64,000 nt of DNA, from assembly GCA_020635795.1 (NCBI GenBank), contig JACJZD010000007.1, positions 14,586-78,585 of the forward strand, read 5' to 3'. The notes below the pieces were generated by a model that did not search any database, was not told the DNA's origin, and saw only the letters and a list, made by a program, of their open reading frames with translations. The translations under genes and the position numbers were made by a program. Source of the stretch: Flavobacteriales bacterium (GTDB lineage: Bacteria; Bacteroidota; Bacteroidia; Flavobacteriales_E; Vicingaceae). Positions 9,645 to 18,216 of the stretch are shown in pieces. The stretch's first letter is position 1. The number at the start of each line of letters is the position of its first letter.

Positions 9645-9747
9645 ACTATCTCATTTTTGTTATTGGTAAAATTAGCCTAAAGTTTTTAAATGTTACTCAT
9701 TAAAAATGATTGAACCATCTAATTGTTCTTATTGATGTTTATTAATA

Positions 9748-9891
9748 AACCACATAGAAACATAGACTTTATTGACTACCTTAAATTAAAAAATAAAGAT
9801 CCACAATAGGTATATCCCGATAAATCGGGATAACTATGTTTAACTTAATTATTCTTTGTTTGAGCATTATAAACTATGTACCTATGTGGTT
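9748..9891. repeat. Nested inverted-repeat element of about 144 bp
   Basis: The end AACCACATAGAAACATAG (9748-9765) matches the complement of 9874-9891 at 16 of 18 positions. Almost exactly in the centre is a perfect inner palindrome TATCCCGAT-AA-ATCGGGATA (9813-9832). The parts between also pair partly, for example CAATAGGTATATCC with GGGATAACTATG. The whole would fold as one long imperfect hairpin. It accounts for most of the 375-bp gene-free stretch 9645-10019, whose rest is AT-rich sequence and the promoter of the next gene. Confidence 0.8.
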
Positions 9892-9995
9892 AGTTATAGC
9901 TAAAAGCTAATATTGTAGAAAACAGTATTAAAATTTATTGTTAACTAATTGTTGAAAAATATGATAGAAATTAGCTTTTTGAATTACTAAAGGGT

Positions 9996-10003
9996 TAATT
10001 TTG
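9996..10003 (+). promoter_or_regulatory. Putative -7 promoter box
   Basis: TAATTTTG matches the Bacteroidota sigma-A -7 consensus TAnnTTTG and lies 16 bases before the ATG of the TPR gene. A TTG at 9979-9981 is closer (14 bases) than the usual -33 spacing, so only the -7 part is convincing. Confidence 0.5.
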
Positions 10004-10019
10004 TGTAGATACGATATAC

Positions 10020-11435
10020 ATGGACGAGGATTTTGACCCATACAACGAAGGTAACGACGATTTAGAATTGTCGAACCGGTTTGAGCAAATGCTCGAAATG
10101 AACGAACATTATTTTTTTGATGTTGAAGAGTTTGAAGATTTAATTGATTTTTATTTAGAAAAAAACGAGATGGAGAAAGCGAACAAAGCCATTGAATTTG
10201 CTTTGTATCAACACCCTAACTCTTCTGCATTAAAAATTAAACAAGCTCAATATTTAATCGAAAATCATCAACCCAACAAAGGTTTAGATATTTTAAATGC
10301 TTTGGAAAACATGGAACCGTTTAACCATGAATTGTATTTAACCAAGGCAAATATTTTTAGTCAGATTAGACAGCATCAAAAAGCTATTGAAAACTATTAC
10401 AAAGCAGCAAAATTAATCGACGATAAAACTGAAAAAACAAACATTTTATTCAATATTGCATTTGAATACGAAAACCTATCTCAATACGACAAAGCTTTAA
10501 CCATTTTAAAAGATTTATTGAAGGAAAACCCTGAAAATGAAACGGTATTGTATGAAATATCATTTTGTTTTAATCTTAAAAACGACACTGAAAATAGTAT
10601 AACATTTTTTAAGAGTTTTATTGACGAAAATCCTTACAGTTATTTGGCTTGGTTTAGTTTAGGAATTGCTTACAATAAAGCCGAATTATACGAAAAAGCC
10701 ATTGATGCTTATGATTATGCCTTAGCAATTAAAGAAGATTTTTCATCAGCTTATTTTAACAAAGCAAACTCCTTAGCCATGTTAGAACGCTATGAAGATG
10801 CTATACAAACTTTTAAAGAATCGAACGAATACGAAGAGCCTGATTCAACAACATTTTACTACATTGGAGAATGTTACGAGAAATTGGAAGATTATGTTAA
10901 CGCCGAAAACAATTATTACAAGGCAATAAACATTGACCCATATTATGCCGATGCTTACGCTGGAATAGCTGTGGTTAGTGAATACCAAAAGAAAAACCAC
11001 GTAGCAGCTTTTTACATTCAAAAAGCCATTGATTTAGAAACCAACAATTCAGAGTTTTGGTATATCTATGGTGACATTCTTGCCAATTTAGAAAAATACG
11101 AAGAAGCCATTAATGCTTTTAATAAAGTGATAGAAATTGACGAAACCAATGAAGAAATTTGGTTAGACATTTCTGAGGCATATTTAAACAAAGACGGTTT
11201 ACAAAAAGCGATTGATTTCTTAAACGAAAGTTTAGAAAATCAACCAACCAATCAGCAAATAAACATTCGCCTTTCAGCATTATTACTAAAAGCTGGAAAA
11301 ACTGTAGAGGCAAATGCAAAATTAAACATCGCTTTAACCATTCAACCTGAATTGGCGAGCGATTTTATAGAATATTTCCCAGAAGCCATTTCGTTTCCGG
11401 AAATTTTACACACCCTTGAAAATTATAAACACTAA
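10020..11435 (+). CDS. TPR-repeat protein
   Basis: This soluble 471-residue protein is built almost wholly of tetratricopeptide repeats after an acidic N-terminus (MDEDFDPYNEGNDDLELSNRF). Repeats of the A-x-x-A-Y/F-x-x-P type are clear, such as YEKAIDAYDYALAIKEDFSSAY, YVNAENNYYKAINIDPYYADAY and YEEAINAFNKVIEIDETNEE. It lacks a signal peptide and membrane helix and would act as a cytoplasmic protein-protein scaffold. Its stop codon precedes the ATG of the phosphosulfolactate-synthase-like gene by a single base, so they are very probably co-transcribed. The partner is unknown. Confidence 0.85.
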   Translation: MDEDFDPYNEGNDDLELSNRFEQMLEMNEHYFFDVEEFEDLIDFYLEKNEMEKANKAIEFALYQHPNSSALKIKQAQYLIENHQPNKGLDILNALENMEPFNHELYLTKANIFSQIRQHQKAIENYYKAAKLIDDKTEKTNILFNIAFEYENLSQYDKALTILKDLLKENPENETVLYEISFCFNLKNDTENSITFFKSFIDENPYSYLAWFSLGIAYNKAELYEKAIDAYDYALAIKEDFSSAYFNKANSLAMLERYEDAIQTFKESNEYEEPDSTTFYYIGECYEKLEDYVNAENNYYKAINIDPYYADAYAGIAVVSEYQKKNHVAAFYIQKAIDLETNNSEFWYIYGDILANLEKYEEAINAFNKVIEIDETNEEIWLDISEAYLNKDGLQKAIDFLNESLENQPTNQQINIRLSALLLKAGKTVEANAKLNIALTIQPELASDFIEYFPEAISFPEILHTLENYKH

Positions 11436-11436
11436 C

Positions 11437-12219
11437 ATGAATTTTGAATTACCATTTATCCCTACTCGGGAATCTCACCCCCGTAATGTTGGGTTAACCA
11501 TGATGATGGATAAAGGACTAAGCTGGAGAGAAGCTGAAAACTTTGCTCATTCATCGGCTCATTTAACCGATTTAGTAAAATTAGGTTTTGGAACATCTTA
11601 TGTAACTAAAGATATTGAAAAGAAAATAGCTACTTACAAGGATGCTGGATTAAAAGTATACCTTGGAGGCACTCTGTTTGAAGCATTTATTGTTCGGGGT
11701 ATGTTTGATGATTACAGAAAATTATTAGACAAACTTCAATTGAACTGTTGTGAAGTTTCTGATGGCTCTATTGCTATTCCTCACGACAAAAAATGTGAAT
11801 ACATTTCTACTTTAGCAAAAGATTTTACTGTTTTAAGTGAAGTAGGTTCTAAAGAAGCAGGAATTTTAATCAGTCCATCGAAATGGATAAAAATGATGAA
11901 AAACGAATTGGAAGCTGGATCATGGAAGGTAATTGCTGAAGCACGTGAAAGTGGAAACGTAGGTATTTACAGACCAAACGGAACTGCGCATGTTGCCTTG
12001 GTTAATAAAATAATCAACAATGTGAAGGTTGAAAATATTCTTTGGGAAGCTCCAATTAAATCTCAACAAGTATGGTTTATCAAGCAATTTGGTGCAAATG
12101 TTAATTTAGGAAACATTGCTCCACATGAGGTTATTCCTTTAGAATGTTTAAGACTTGGATTAAGAGGTGATACCTTTTTTGACAATCTCCCACAAGAAAT
12201 TATTGCTGAATTTAAATAA
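11437..12219 (+). CDS. Phosphosulfolactate synthase-like protein (ComA family)
   Basis: The 260-residue protein is a ComA-family TIM barrel, whose archetype adds sulfite to phosphoenolpyruvate to make phosphosulfolactate. Family signatures visible are PRNVGLTMMMDKGLS, HLTDLVKLGFGTSYV, GLKVYLGGTLFEAF, EVSDGSIAIP, LSEVGSKE, VIAEARESGNVGIY and LGNIAPHEVIPLECLRLGLRGDTF. The ATG at 11437 is chosen over an in-frame TTG at 11416 that lies inside the previous gene. It is followed after 9 bases by a rhodanese. Bacteroidota do not make coenzyme M, so the product probably serves another sulfonate, possibly sulfonolipid-related, but that is inference. Confidence 0.85.
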   Translation: MNFELPFIPTRESHPRNVGLTMMMDKGLSWREAENFAHSSAHLTDLVKLGFGTSYVTKDIEKKIATYKDAGLKVYLGGTLFEAFIVRGMFDDYRKLLDKLQLNCCEVSDGSIAIPHDKKCEYISTLAKDFTVLSEVGSKEAGILISPSKWIKMMKNELEAGSWKVIAEARESGNVGIYRPNGTAHVALVNKIINNVKVENILWEAPIKSQQVWFIKQFGANVNLGNIAPHEVIPLECLRLGLRGDTFFDNLPQEIIAEFK

Positions 12220-12228
12220 GAATATTTA

Positions 12229-12528
12229 ATGAAGATTTCGGCTGAAAAACTTAAAGAAAAGTTTGAAAACGGAGAAGACTTTCAACTTATTGATATCAGA
12301 GAACGTTACGAATTCAAAGAATTTAATATTGGTGGAATTAACATTCCTATGGATGATGTATTAAAAAATTTAAAAAAACTTAATATCTCCAAGCCAATCG
12401 TTTTTTGTTGTAACGAAGGCTTAAAATCACATGCGCTGGTTATCGTTTTAAAAAGAAAAATAAATAACAACCAACTTTATTCGTTAGAAGGTGGAATTAC
12501 CGCTTATTACGAAGCTTTTGAAGTTTAA
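12229..12528 (+). CDS. Rhodanese-like domain protein
   Basis: This is a 99-residue single rhodanese domain of the small PspE/GlpE size. LIDIRERYEFKEFNIGGINIPM is the conserved first half, and the active loop reads CNEGLKS, fitting CxxGxK/R-S with the catalytic cysteine preceded by a second cysteine (FCCNEG). The C-terminal VLKRKINNNQLYSLEGGITAY is the usual end. Such enzymes pass sulfane sulfur to acceptors such as cyanide, thioredoxin or glutathione-like thiols. The position right after a sulfite-using enzyme suggests a link to sulfur supply, which is inference from context. Confidence 0.88.
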   Translation: MKISAEKLKEKFENGEDFQLIDIRERYEFKEFNIGGINIPMDDVLKNLKKLNISKPIVFCCNEGLKSHALVIVLKRKINNNQLYSLEGGITAYYEAFEV

Positions 12529-12537
12529 TTAAAAACT

Positions 12538-13458
12538 ATGCAACGAACACTAAAAGATTATTTTATTTTAAGTGCAAAAGGTATTGCAATGGGAGCTGCA
12601 GATGTTGTTCCAGGTGTTTCTGGAGGTACAATAGCCTTTATTTCAGGTATTTACGAAGAACTATTGGAGACTATTGACAACATTAATTTGTCTGCTTTTA
12701 AAGTGTTAAAAAACGATGGCATTAAAGCCGCTTGGAATCATTTAAACGGTAATTTTTTAGCGGCGTTATTATCTGGAATAGCCATAAGCATTATCTCATT
12801 AGCAAAACTAATCACTTACTTGTTAGAATTTCATACGGTTGTGCTTTGGAGCTTTTTCTTTGGGTTAATATTATCAAGCATCTATTTGGTTGGTAAAAAA
12901 ATTAAAGCTTGGGACATCTCAAAAATAATAGCCCTAATTGTTGGAAGTGCTTTTGCTTACTACATTACGATATTACCTCCAATGGAAAATCCTCACGCTA
13001 TGTGGTTCATCTTCTTATCTGGAGCAATTGCCATTTGTGCAATGATTTTACCTGGAATTTCAGGTAGTTTTATTTTACTTTTACTTGGGTCTTATGAGTT
13101 GGTACTATCAGCAATTAAAGACATGAAAATTGCTACCATTGCTGTTTTTGGTTTAGGATGTATTACTGGATTATTATCGTTTTCGAAGTTGTTAAATTGG
13201 ATGTTTAAAAAATATCACGACTTAACTATTGCGCTTTTAACAGGTTTTTTGGTAGGTTCGTTAAACAAAATTTGGCCTTGGAAAAAAATATTACAAACCA
13301 GAATTAACTCTCACGGCAAGGAAGTTCCTTTTATTGATGAGAATGTTTTACCTGCAAATTACGATGGCGACCCACAACTTATATACGTTGTACTTTTTGC
13401 TATTTTAGGGTTGGGAATAATTATCGTAATTGAAAAAATAGCGACAAAAAAAGCCTAA
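12538..13458 (+). CDS. DUF368 polytopic membrane protein (PopT family)
   Basis: The 306-residue inner-membrane protein has about eight hydrophobic helices. It carries the family hallmark GAADVVPGVSGGTIAFISGIY near the N-terminus and the repeated half AMILPGISGSFILLLLGSYE around residues 180-200, so the two halves are pseudo-symmetric. DUF368 proteins have been described as undecaprenyl-phosphate translocases (PopT) that recycle the lipid carrier for cell-wall synthesis. It is the last gene of the TPR-sulfolactate-rhodanese run and overlaps the convergent aminotransferase by four bases. Confidence 0.88.
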   Translation: MQRTLKDYFILSAKGIAMGAADVVPGVSGGTIAFISGIYEELLETIDNINLSAFKVLKNDGIKAAWNHLNGNFLAALLSGIAISIISLAKLITYLLEFHTVVLWSFFFGLILSSIYLVGKKIKAWDISKIIALIVGSAFAYYITILPPMENPHAMWFIFLSGAIAICAMILPGISGSFILLLLGSYELVLSAIKDMKIATIAVFGLGCITGLLSFSKLLNWMFKKYHDLTIALLTGFLVGSLNKIWPWKKILQTRINSHGKEVPFIDENVLPANYDGDPQLIYVVLFAILGLGIIIVIEKIATKKA

Positions 13459-14948
13459 TAGTTAAACCAATCGTTTACTGTATTATAAAGTAAATCTTTC
13501 TCTTCTTTAACGTGTTTATACTCATTAGTTGAAGAGTTGTAACTATAATCCTTTGCCCAATCTTTATGATTCTTCGCTAATTCTTTTAGTGCTTCCAACG
13601 CAAAATTAAGTTCTTCATTAGTAGTTGTTGGGTGTAACGACATTCGAACCCAACCTGGTTTTTTATCTAAAATTCCACACGAAATTTCACTGGTTATAGA
13701 ATGAGAAAAATCCTTATCAACATTTAACAAATAATGACCATAAGTTCCAGCACAAGAACATCCTCCACGAGTTTGAATACCAAACTTATCATTTAACAAT
13801 TTAACCGCTAAATTGTAATGCAAATCATCAATATAAAACGAAACAATACTTAATCTGTCTTTTATGTTATTCGCTAAAATATGCAGATTTGAAACTTCTT
13901 CTAATTCACTCCAAACCATATCAAGTAATTCATGCTCTCGTTTAAGCATATTCTCAACACCCATATTGTTTTTAAGTTGAATACTTAAAGCCGTTCTGAT
14001 TACCTGTAAAAAACCTGGAGTACCTCCATCTTCACGAGCTTCAATGTTAGCTACATATTCATGCTCTCCCCAAGGGTTTGTCCATTCAACTGTTCCTCCA
14101 CCTGGGTTATCAGGTATTTTGTTGGTATATAAATTACTATCAAAAATCAACACGCCTGATGTTCCAGGCCCACCCAAAAATTTATGAGGAGAAAAATAAA
14201 TAGCATCTAGTTTTTCATCTGCATTTTTTGGATTCATATCAATATTGATGTACGGAGCCGAACAAGCAAAATCGACAAAACACAAACCATTATTTTGGTG
14301 CATGATAGCAGCAATCTGATGATAAGGTGTAAAAATCCCCGTAACATTTGAACAAGAAGTGATTGCAGCAATTTTTTTTGTTCTGTTCTTGTATTGCTGT
14401 AACAACTCTTTTAGATGTTCTAAATCTACCAATCCATCTTTTGTTGGATTAATAACAACCACCTCTGCTATGGTTTCTAACCAAGAAGTTTGATTAGAAT
14501 GGTGCTCCATATGGGTAACAAAAACAATTGGTCGTTCGTTTTCAGGTATCGTTACTTGATTTTTAAATTTTTCATGAATTCGAAAACCTAATATTCGTTG
14601 GAATTTGTTTATTGCCCCTGTCATTCCAGCATCACAGGTAATCAACACCTCATTATTTGAGGCATTTACATGTTCTTTAATAATGTGTTGAGCTTTATGG
14701 TAAGCAACAGTCATACTAGAGCCTGTTTGAGTAGTTTCGGTATGAGTATTCGCTACAAACGGATAAAACTTTTGTAACAGTGTATCTTCAATTTTTTGAT
14801 ACATTCTGCCACTTGCTGTCCAATCGGTATAAATTATTTTTTGAGTACCAAATGGCGACTCAAAAGTTTGATTAATTCCAATAATGTTTTCTCGAAATTG
14901 TTTAAAGTAATCTTGAAGCATAAGGTCTTTTGAAAGTATGTTTTTCAA
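13455..14948 (-). CDS. Class V aminotransferase / cysteine desulfurase-like PLP enzyme
   Basis: The 497-residue protein is longer than NifS/SufS (about 400) and belongs to a divergent class V group. ANTHTETTQTGSSMT and THMEHHSNQTSWLE are characteristic stretches, the PLP lysine is in IYFSPHKFLGGPGTSG, and a cysteine-containing segment QTRGGCSCAGTYGHYLL lies where desulfurases carry the catalytic cysteine. The NPGGGTVEW motif is conserved in this group. Whether it acts on cysteine or another amino acid cannot be told. A second in-frame Met (residue 10, MLQDYFKQF) is an alternative start. Confidence 0.82.
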   Translation of the reverse strand: MKNILSKDLMLQDYFKQFRENIIGINQTFESPFGTQKIIYTDWTASGRMYQKIEDTLLQKFYPFVANTHTETTQTGSSMTVAYHKAQHIIKEHVNASNNEVLITCDAGMTGAINKFQRILGFRIHEKFKNQVTIPENERPIVFVTHMEHHSNQTSWLETIAEVVVINPTKDGLVDLEHLKELLQQYKNRTKKIAAITSCSNVTGIFTPYHQIAAIMHQNNGLCFVDFACSAPYINIDMNPKNADEKLDAIYFSPHKFLGGPGTSGVLIFDSNLYTNKIPDNPGGGTVEWTNPWGEHEYVANIEAREDGGTPGFLQVIRTALSIQLKNNMGVENMLKREHELLDMVWSELEEVSNLHILANNIKDRLSIVSFYIDDLHYNLAVKLLNDKFGIQTRGGCSCAGTYGHYLLNVDKDFSHSITSEISCGILDKKPGWVRMSLHPTTTNEELNFALEALKELAKNHKDWAKDYSYNSSTNEYKHVKEEKDLLYNTVNDWFNY

Positions 14949-14979
14949 AAGTAATTAAAGATGTTGGAAGTAAATAAAT

Positions 14980-16608
14980 TTAGTCGAGCAACATTTTTAA
15001 TTTCTGGACTTGATACAATCCTTTTACAGATAAAATGTAATAGCCCTTTTTATGAGTTGGTAATTCAATATGAATATTTCTATCGTTAGCCTCTTGTTCA
15101 AAAATCACAATACCATAATTATTGGTAATGGTAACAAGGTCTCCCTCCACCAAACCTGTTAAGGTAAATTTGCCTTTATTAGGGTTTGGAAATAAATTTA
15201 ACTCATGATTTTCTCCAATACAATTCGAATTTATTGGATAAAAATATTCATACACTCCATTATAATCAACTTGTTTTAGACGGTAATATGTTTTTCCTTT
15301 TAAAATTGTATTGTTAGAGGTTTGATCTAAAAAAGTATAATGTTGCTCAATGTTTGAATTTCCATTTCCATTAATTCTAGCTACTTCAAAAAAATTCAAT
15401 TCATCTTTTACATTATTTTGAATGGCCTTTTCTACAATGAAATAATCATTATTTATTTCTGTAGTTGTCGTCCAATTTAGCTCCGCCTTGCCTTTATTAC
15501 ATGTTATTTCGTAGTTGGTTAGTTTTACTGGAAGAGTACTGCAGCCTCCATCTCCACCAGCAAGCATTTCAATATAAAATTCAGATTGAGTTCCAGATTG
15601 TCCATCTAAAACAAAAATATATTCATCACCTATGGTCAATCCACTCAACGAATACCCCTGATTCCATGCATAACCACCTGCATAGGAACCGTTAAAATAT
15701 TTTGTTATATGCGGCGACCCAGCAAACAAATCTGAAGGACCACACCCTCCAGTAACAGCAGAATAAGATGAACAATCAGTGGTTTTGAAAACTGAGCTTT
15801 CTTGAACTGTACTAAACCCTGAAGCTGAAATAGTAGCTGTTGTCGATGAAGCTTTAAAATAAAACCAAGCCATATTGTCTTTTTGCCCATTCCAACCGCA
15901 TCCACCTACTGTATTTGGAGGTGCTGATGCTTGATTAGTCGGATAGCCAACATTTCTAGCCCAAAATAAATCTCCTGTTTGAAAACATTGACGATTTGCA
16001 CAACTTTGATTTGGATTGGTTCCCCTGATATCGGTAACAACAAATGGAGGTCCGAAAATCAATTCAACACTATTAAATGTTCTAGCATAAGAAGTAGAAT
16101 AGCCACTCATTCTAAACCCCCAAGTACCATTAACGTTTGTAGTTGTATTAAACGACGAAAAATTACCTTCGGGTTTATAATAACCTTGATTAAACGGATA
16201 TCCTTTAGATAAGGTACTACTAGTAGCCGTCATTTGGGCTTTTGGCGTTTTTAAACCCGCGTGGTCTCTAAATTTAATATTAAAAATTTTATTTGCAGAA
16301 TTGGAACTCCCACTAGTAGTAAATGAACCACTAGGGGTTATTAAGTTTACTACATTTCCACTTGGATCGGTTAATGTCAATGTAAATCCGGACATATCTC
16401 CACTATATAAGCTTGACCCATTACCAAAATATACATTTACCTGACGAAGAACCATTCCTGTTGTTGGAACTCCTGACACTGTAACATTTCGCAAAGTAAC
16501 TGCAGTACTATTTACTGACGCAGTAGTTGTATTAGAAAAAGTATATGTTTGAGCATCAACAATGCTAACAAGGAACAGAAGAGCAACAACTAAGAAATAC
16601 TTCTTCAT
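14980..16608 (-). CDS. Secreted P-domain-like protein with T9SS sorting domain
   Basis: The 542-residue protein has a signal peptide (MKKYFLVVALLFLVSIVDAQ). Next comes a beta-sandwich resembling the proprotein convertase P-domain (about 21-190, ending GTWGFRMSG...FNSVELIFG), then a Cys-containing domain (about 190-355). The bridge PVKLTNYEITCNKGKAELNW is typical of Bacteroidota surface proteins, and a C-terminal T9SS type A sorting domain follows from ELNLFPNPNKGKFTL. It should be exported by Sec, moved across the outer membrane by T9SS and anchored or released. No catalytic domain is evident, so it may be an adhesin or accessory protein. It lies head-to-tail with another T9SS cargo gene. Confidence 0.85.
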   Translation of the reverse strand: MKKYFLVVALLFLVSIVDAQTYTFSNTTTASVNSTAVTLRNVTVSGVPTTGMVLRQVNVYFGNGSSLYSGDMSGFTLTLTDPSGNVVNLITPSGSFTTSGSSNSANKIFNIKFRDHAGLKTPKAQMTATSSTLSKGYPFNQGYYKPEGNFSSFNTTTNVNGTWGFRMSGYSTSYARTFNSVELIFGPPFVVTDIRGTNPNQSCANRQCFQTGDLFWARNVGYPTNQASAPPNTVGGCGWNGQKDNMAWFYFKASSTTATISASGFSTVQESSVFKTTDCSSYSAVTGGCGPSDLFAGSPHITKYFNGSYAGGYAWNQGYSLSGLTIGDEYIFVLDGQSGTQSEFYIEMLAGGDGGCSTLPVKLTNYEITCNKGKAELNWTTTTEINNDYFIVEKAIQNNVKDELNFFEVARINGNGNSNIEQHYTFLDQTSNNTILKGKTYYRLKQVDYNGVYEYFYPINSNCIGENHELNLFPNPNKGKFTLTGLVEGDLVTITNNYGIVIFEQEANDRNIHIELPTHKKGYYILSVKGLYQVQKLKMLLD

Positions 16609-16725
16609 AAATAATTTATTTTAAGTTAGCCAAAATTAGACTTAAATAAACTCCATAATAGCTGGCTGTTAATATTCAAGAGTTATACCAATATTCTGTT
16701 AAATATTATTTTGCTAGCTTTTCAA

Positions 16726-18126
16726 TCATTTAGAAACAATTATTCGTTTTGTAATTGCATTAATCTTAATTATATAAACCCCTTCACTCAAATGACTCAA
16801 ATTAATGGTTGAGTTGTTTTCAATTTTATAATCAACAACCAGTTGTCCGACAGCATTATAAATTTGAACATTTTCGTTAATTAAGTTTATTCCTTTAACC
16901 GTTATCAATCCTTTAGTTGGATTAGGATAAATATTAAACTGATTAAACCCATAACCATCTATACCAACCGTATTTACATTATATGGTAACGATGTTTCTG
17001 GGCAACCATTTGCATAAGTAACCTCAACAGTATAATTACCATTTTGTGTTGCAGTAATCGAAACACTATTACTACTAGCAATAGGAGTCCCATTTAAAAA
17101 CCATTGGTAACTCGTTCCTGTTTGAGTCGATGTTAATACATAACCCGAAGCAGTAATTACTGGAACTGGGTTTGTTACACATGCTTGAAGATGGCTAATT
17201 CTTACCGAAGTATTCAACGAATCTTGAAATTCATTAAAAGCATTACAATCTCCTTTTAAGGTATAGTCTAACCAAAGATTTACAAAATCATAAGTGATGT
17301 CTTGTTGTTGTGCTCTAGTAATTGATATTCCTGTTGAGGAGGTACTTTCACCAAAATCACAATTAAAGTTGGTGTTGGCATAATAACAATGTCCCCCACC
17401 CAATATGTTTATGAATGTTTTGCATGATGATGCTAAATTATTATACATGGGAGTATGATGATCTGCCGCTGGAGTTACCCCATCATTGCTGCCAGAAAAA
17501 ACAACTGAAGGAACCGTTACTCTTGTTGCTGATGTTATTGAAGAAACACCATTTGTTGAAGACTCCGCTGGAGCTAAGCCTATTAAGGTTTTTAAATTAA
17601 CATTTCCATTACCGCACAACGAATCGGCAGCTAAAAAAGCAGCTCCTCCACCCATTGAGTGCCCCATAAGAGCAGTTTCAACAGCAATTTTATTAAAGAA
17701 TATAGAGCCAGAAGTAGTTCCCTCTTGCTGCATTCTATTTACTAAAAACTGTAAATCCCATCCAAATTTTTGATGATCTGTACCAATAATACTACCTTCA
17801 GTTCTAGGAAAGACCATGATATAACCTCTTGGTACAATTTCCGACCAAATGTTAGTATAAGCATCCCAAGCCATTACAAACCCATGTCCGAAAACAATAA
17901 CAGGATAAGTTCCAGCTGCAACTGCTACATTATCTCCTGCGGTGTTTGCTGGGTAATAAATTTCAGTTTGTATTGACCGGTTACTTCTAGCAGGGTCTTG
18001 AAAAGTAATTTGTTTATGCCCTATTTGATAGGGTTGAGCAAATAAGCCCGTAAAGGCAAACAATAAAAAGAATAAGAGTAGAAAAATTAAAGAGTCTTTG
18101 GTTAAAGTAGTCGTATTTTTTCTCAT
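16726..18126 (-). CDS. Secreted alpha/beta hydrolase with T9SS sorting domain
   Basis: The 466-residue protein starts with a basic N-terminus and a signal helix (LIFLLLFFLLFAFTGLFAQ). An alpha/beta-hydrolase domain follows: VIVFGHGF is the oxyanion region, MGHSMGGGAAFLAADS the nucleophile elbow with catalytic Ser, and NDGVTPAADHHTP a likely acid region, resembling PAF-acetylhydrolase/chlorophyllase-type esterases. An Ig-like domain (SYQWFLNGTPIASSNS) follows, then the T9SS sorting domain from NIYPNPTKGLITV. It is probably an extracellular esterase or lipase, substrate unknown. Both this and the preceding T9SS gene lie on the minus strand about 117 bases apart. Confidence 0.87.
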   Translation of the reverse strand: MRKNTTTLTKDSLIFLLLFFLLFAFTGLFAQPYQIGHKQITFQDPARSNRSIQTEIYYPANTAGDNVAVAAGTYPVIVFGHGFVMAWDAYTNIWSEIVPRGYIMVFPRTEGSIIGTDHQKFGWDLQFLVNRMQQEGTTSGSIFFNKIAVETALMGHSMGGGAAFLAADSLCGNGNVNLKTLIGLAPAESSTNGVSSITSATRVTVPSVVFSGSNDGVTPAADHHTPMYNNLASSCKTFINILGGGHCYYANTNFNCDFGESTSSTGISITRAQQQDITYDFVNLWLDYTLKGDCNAFNEFQDSLNTSVRISHLQACVTNPVPVITASGYVLTSTQTGTSYQWFLNGTPIASSNSVSITATQNGNYTVEVTYANGCPETSLPYNVNTVGIDGYGFNQFNIYPNPTKGLITVKGINLINENVQIYNAVGQLVVDYKIENNSTINLSHLSEGVYIIKINAITKRIIVSK

Positions 18127-18216
18127 AACATAAAGTTTAATAATTTGTGATGTTAAAGTTATTTTAACTTATTGTTAAAAAAAATTCTCGTATTTTTATC
18201 AAAATAAGATGAAAAA

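Noticed and set aside
9645..10019. tRNA or other structured RNA gene
   Set aside because: The palindromes do not fit a cloverleaf, and the nested hairpin explains the structure.
16609..16725. Terminator between the T9SS genes
   Set aside because: I found no stem with a T-run in this gap.
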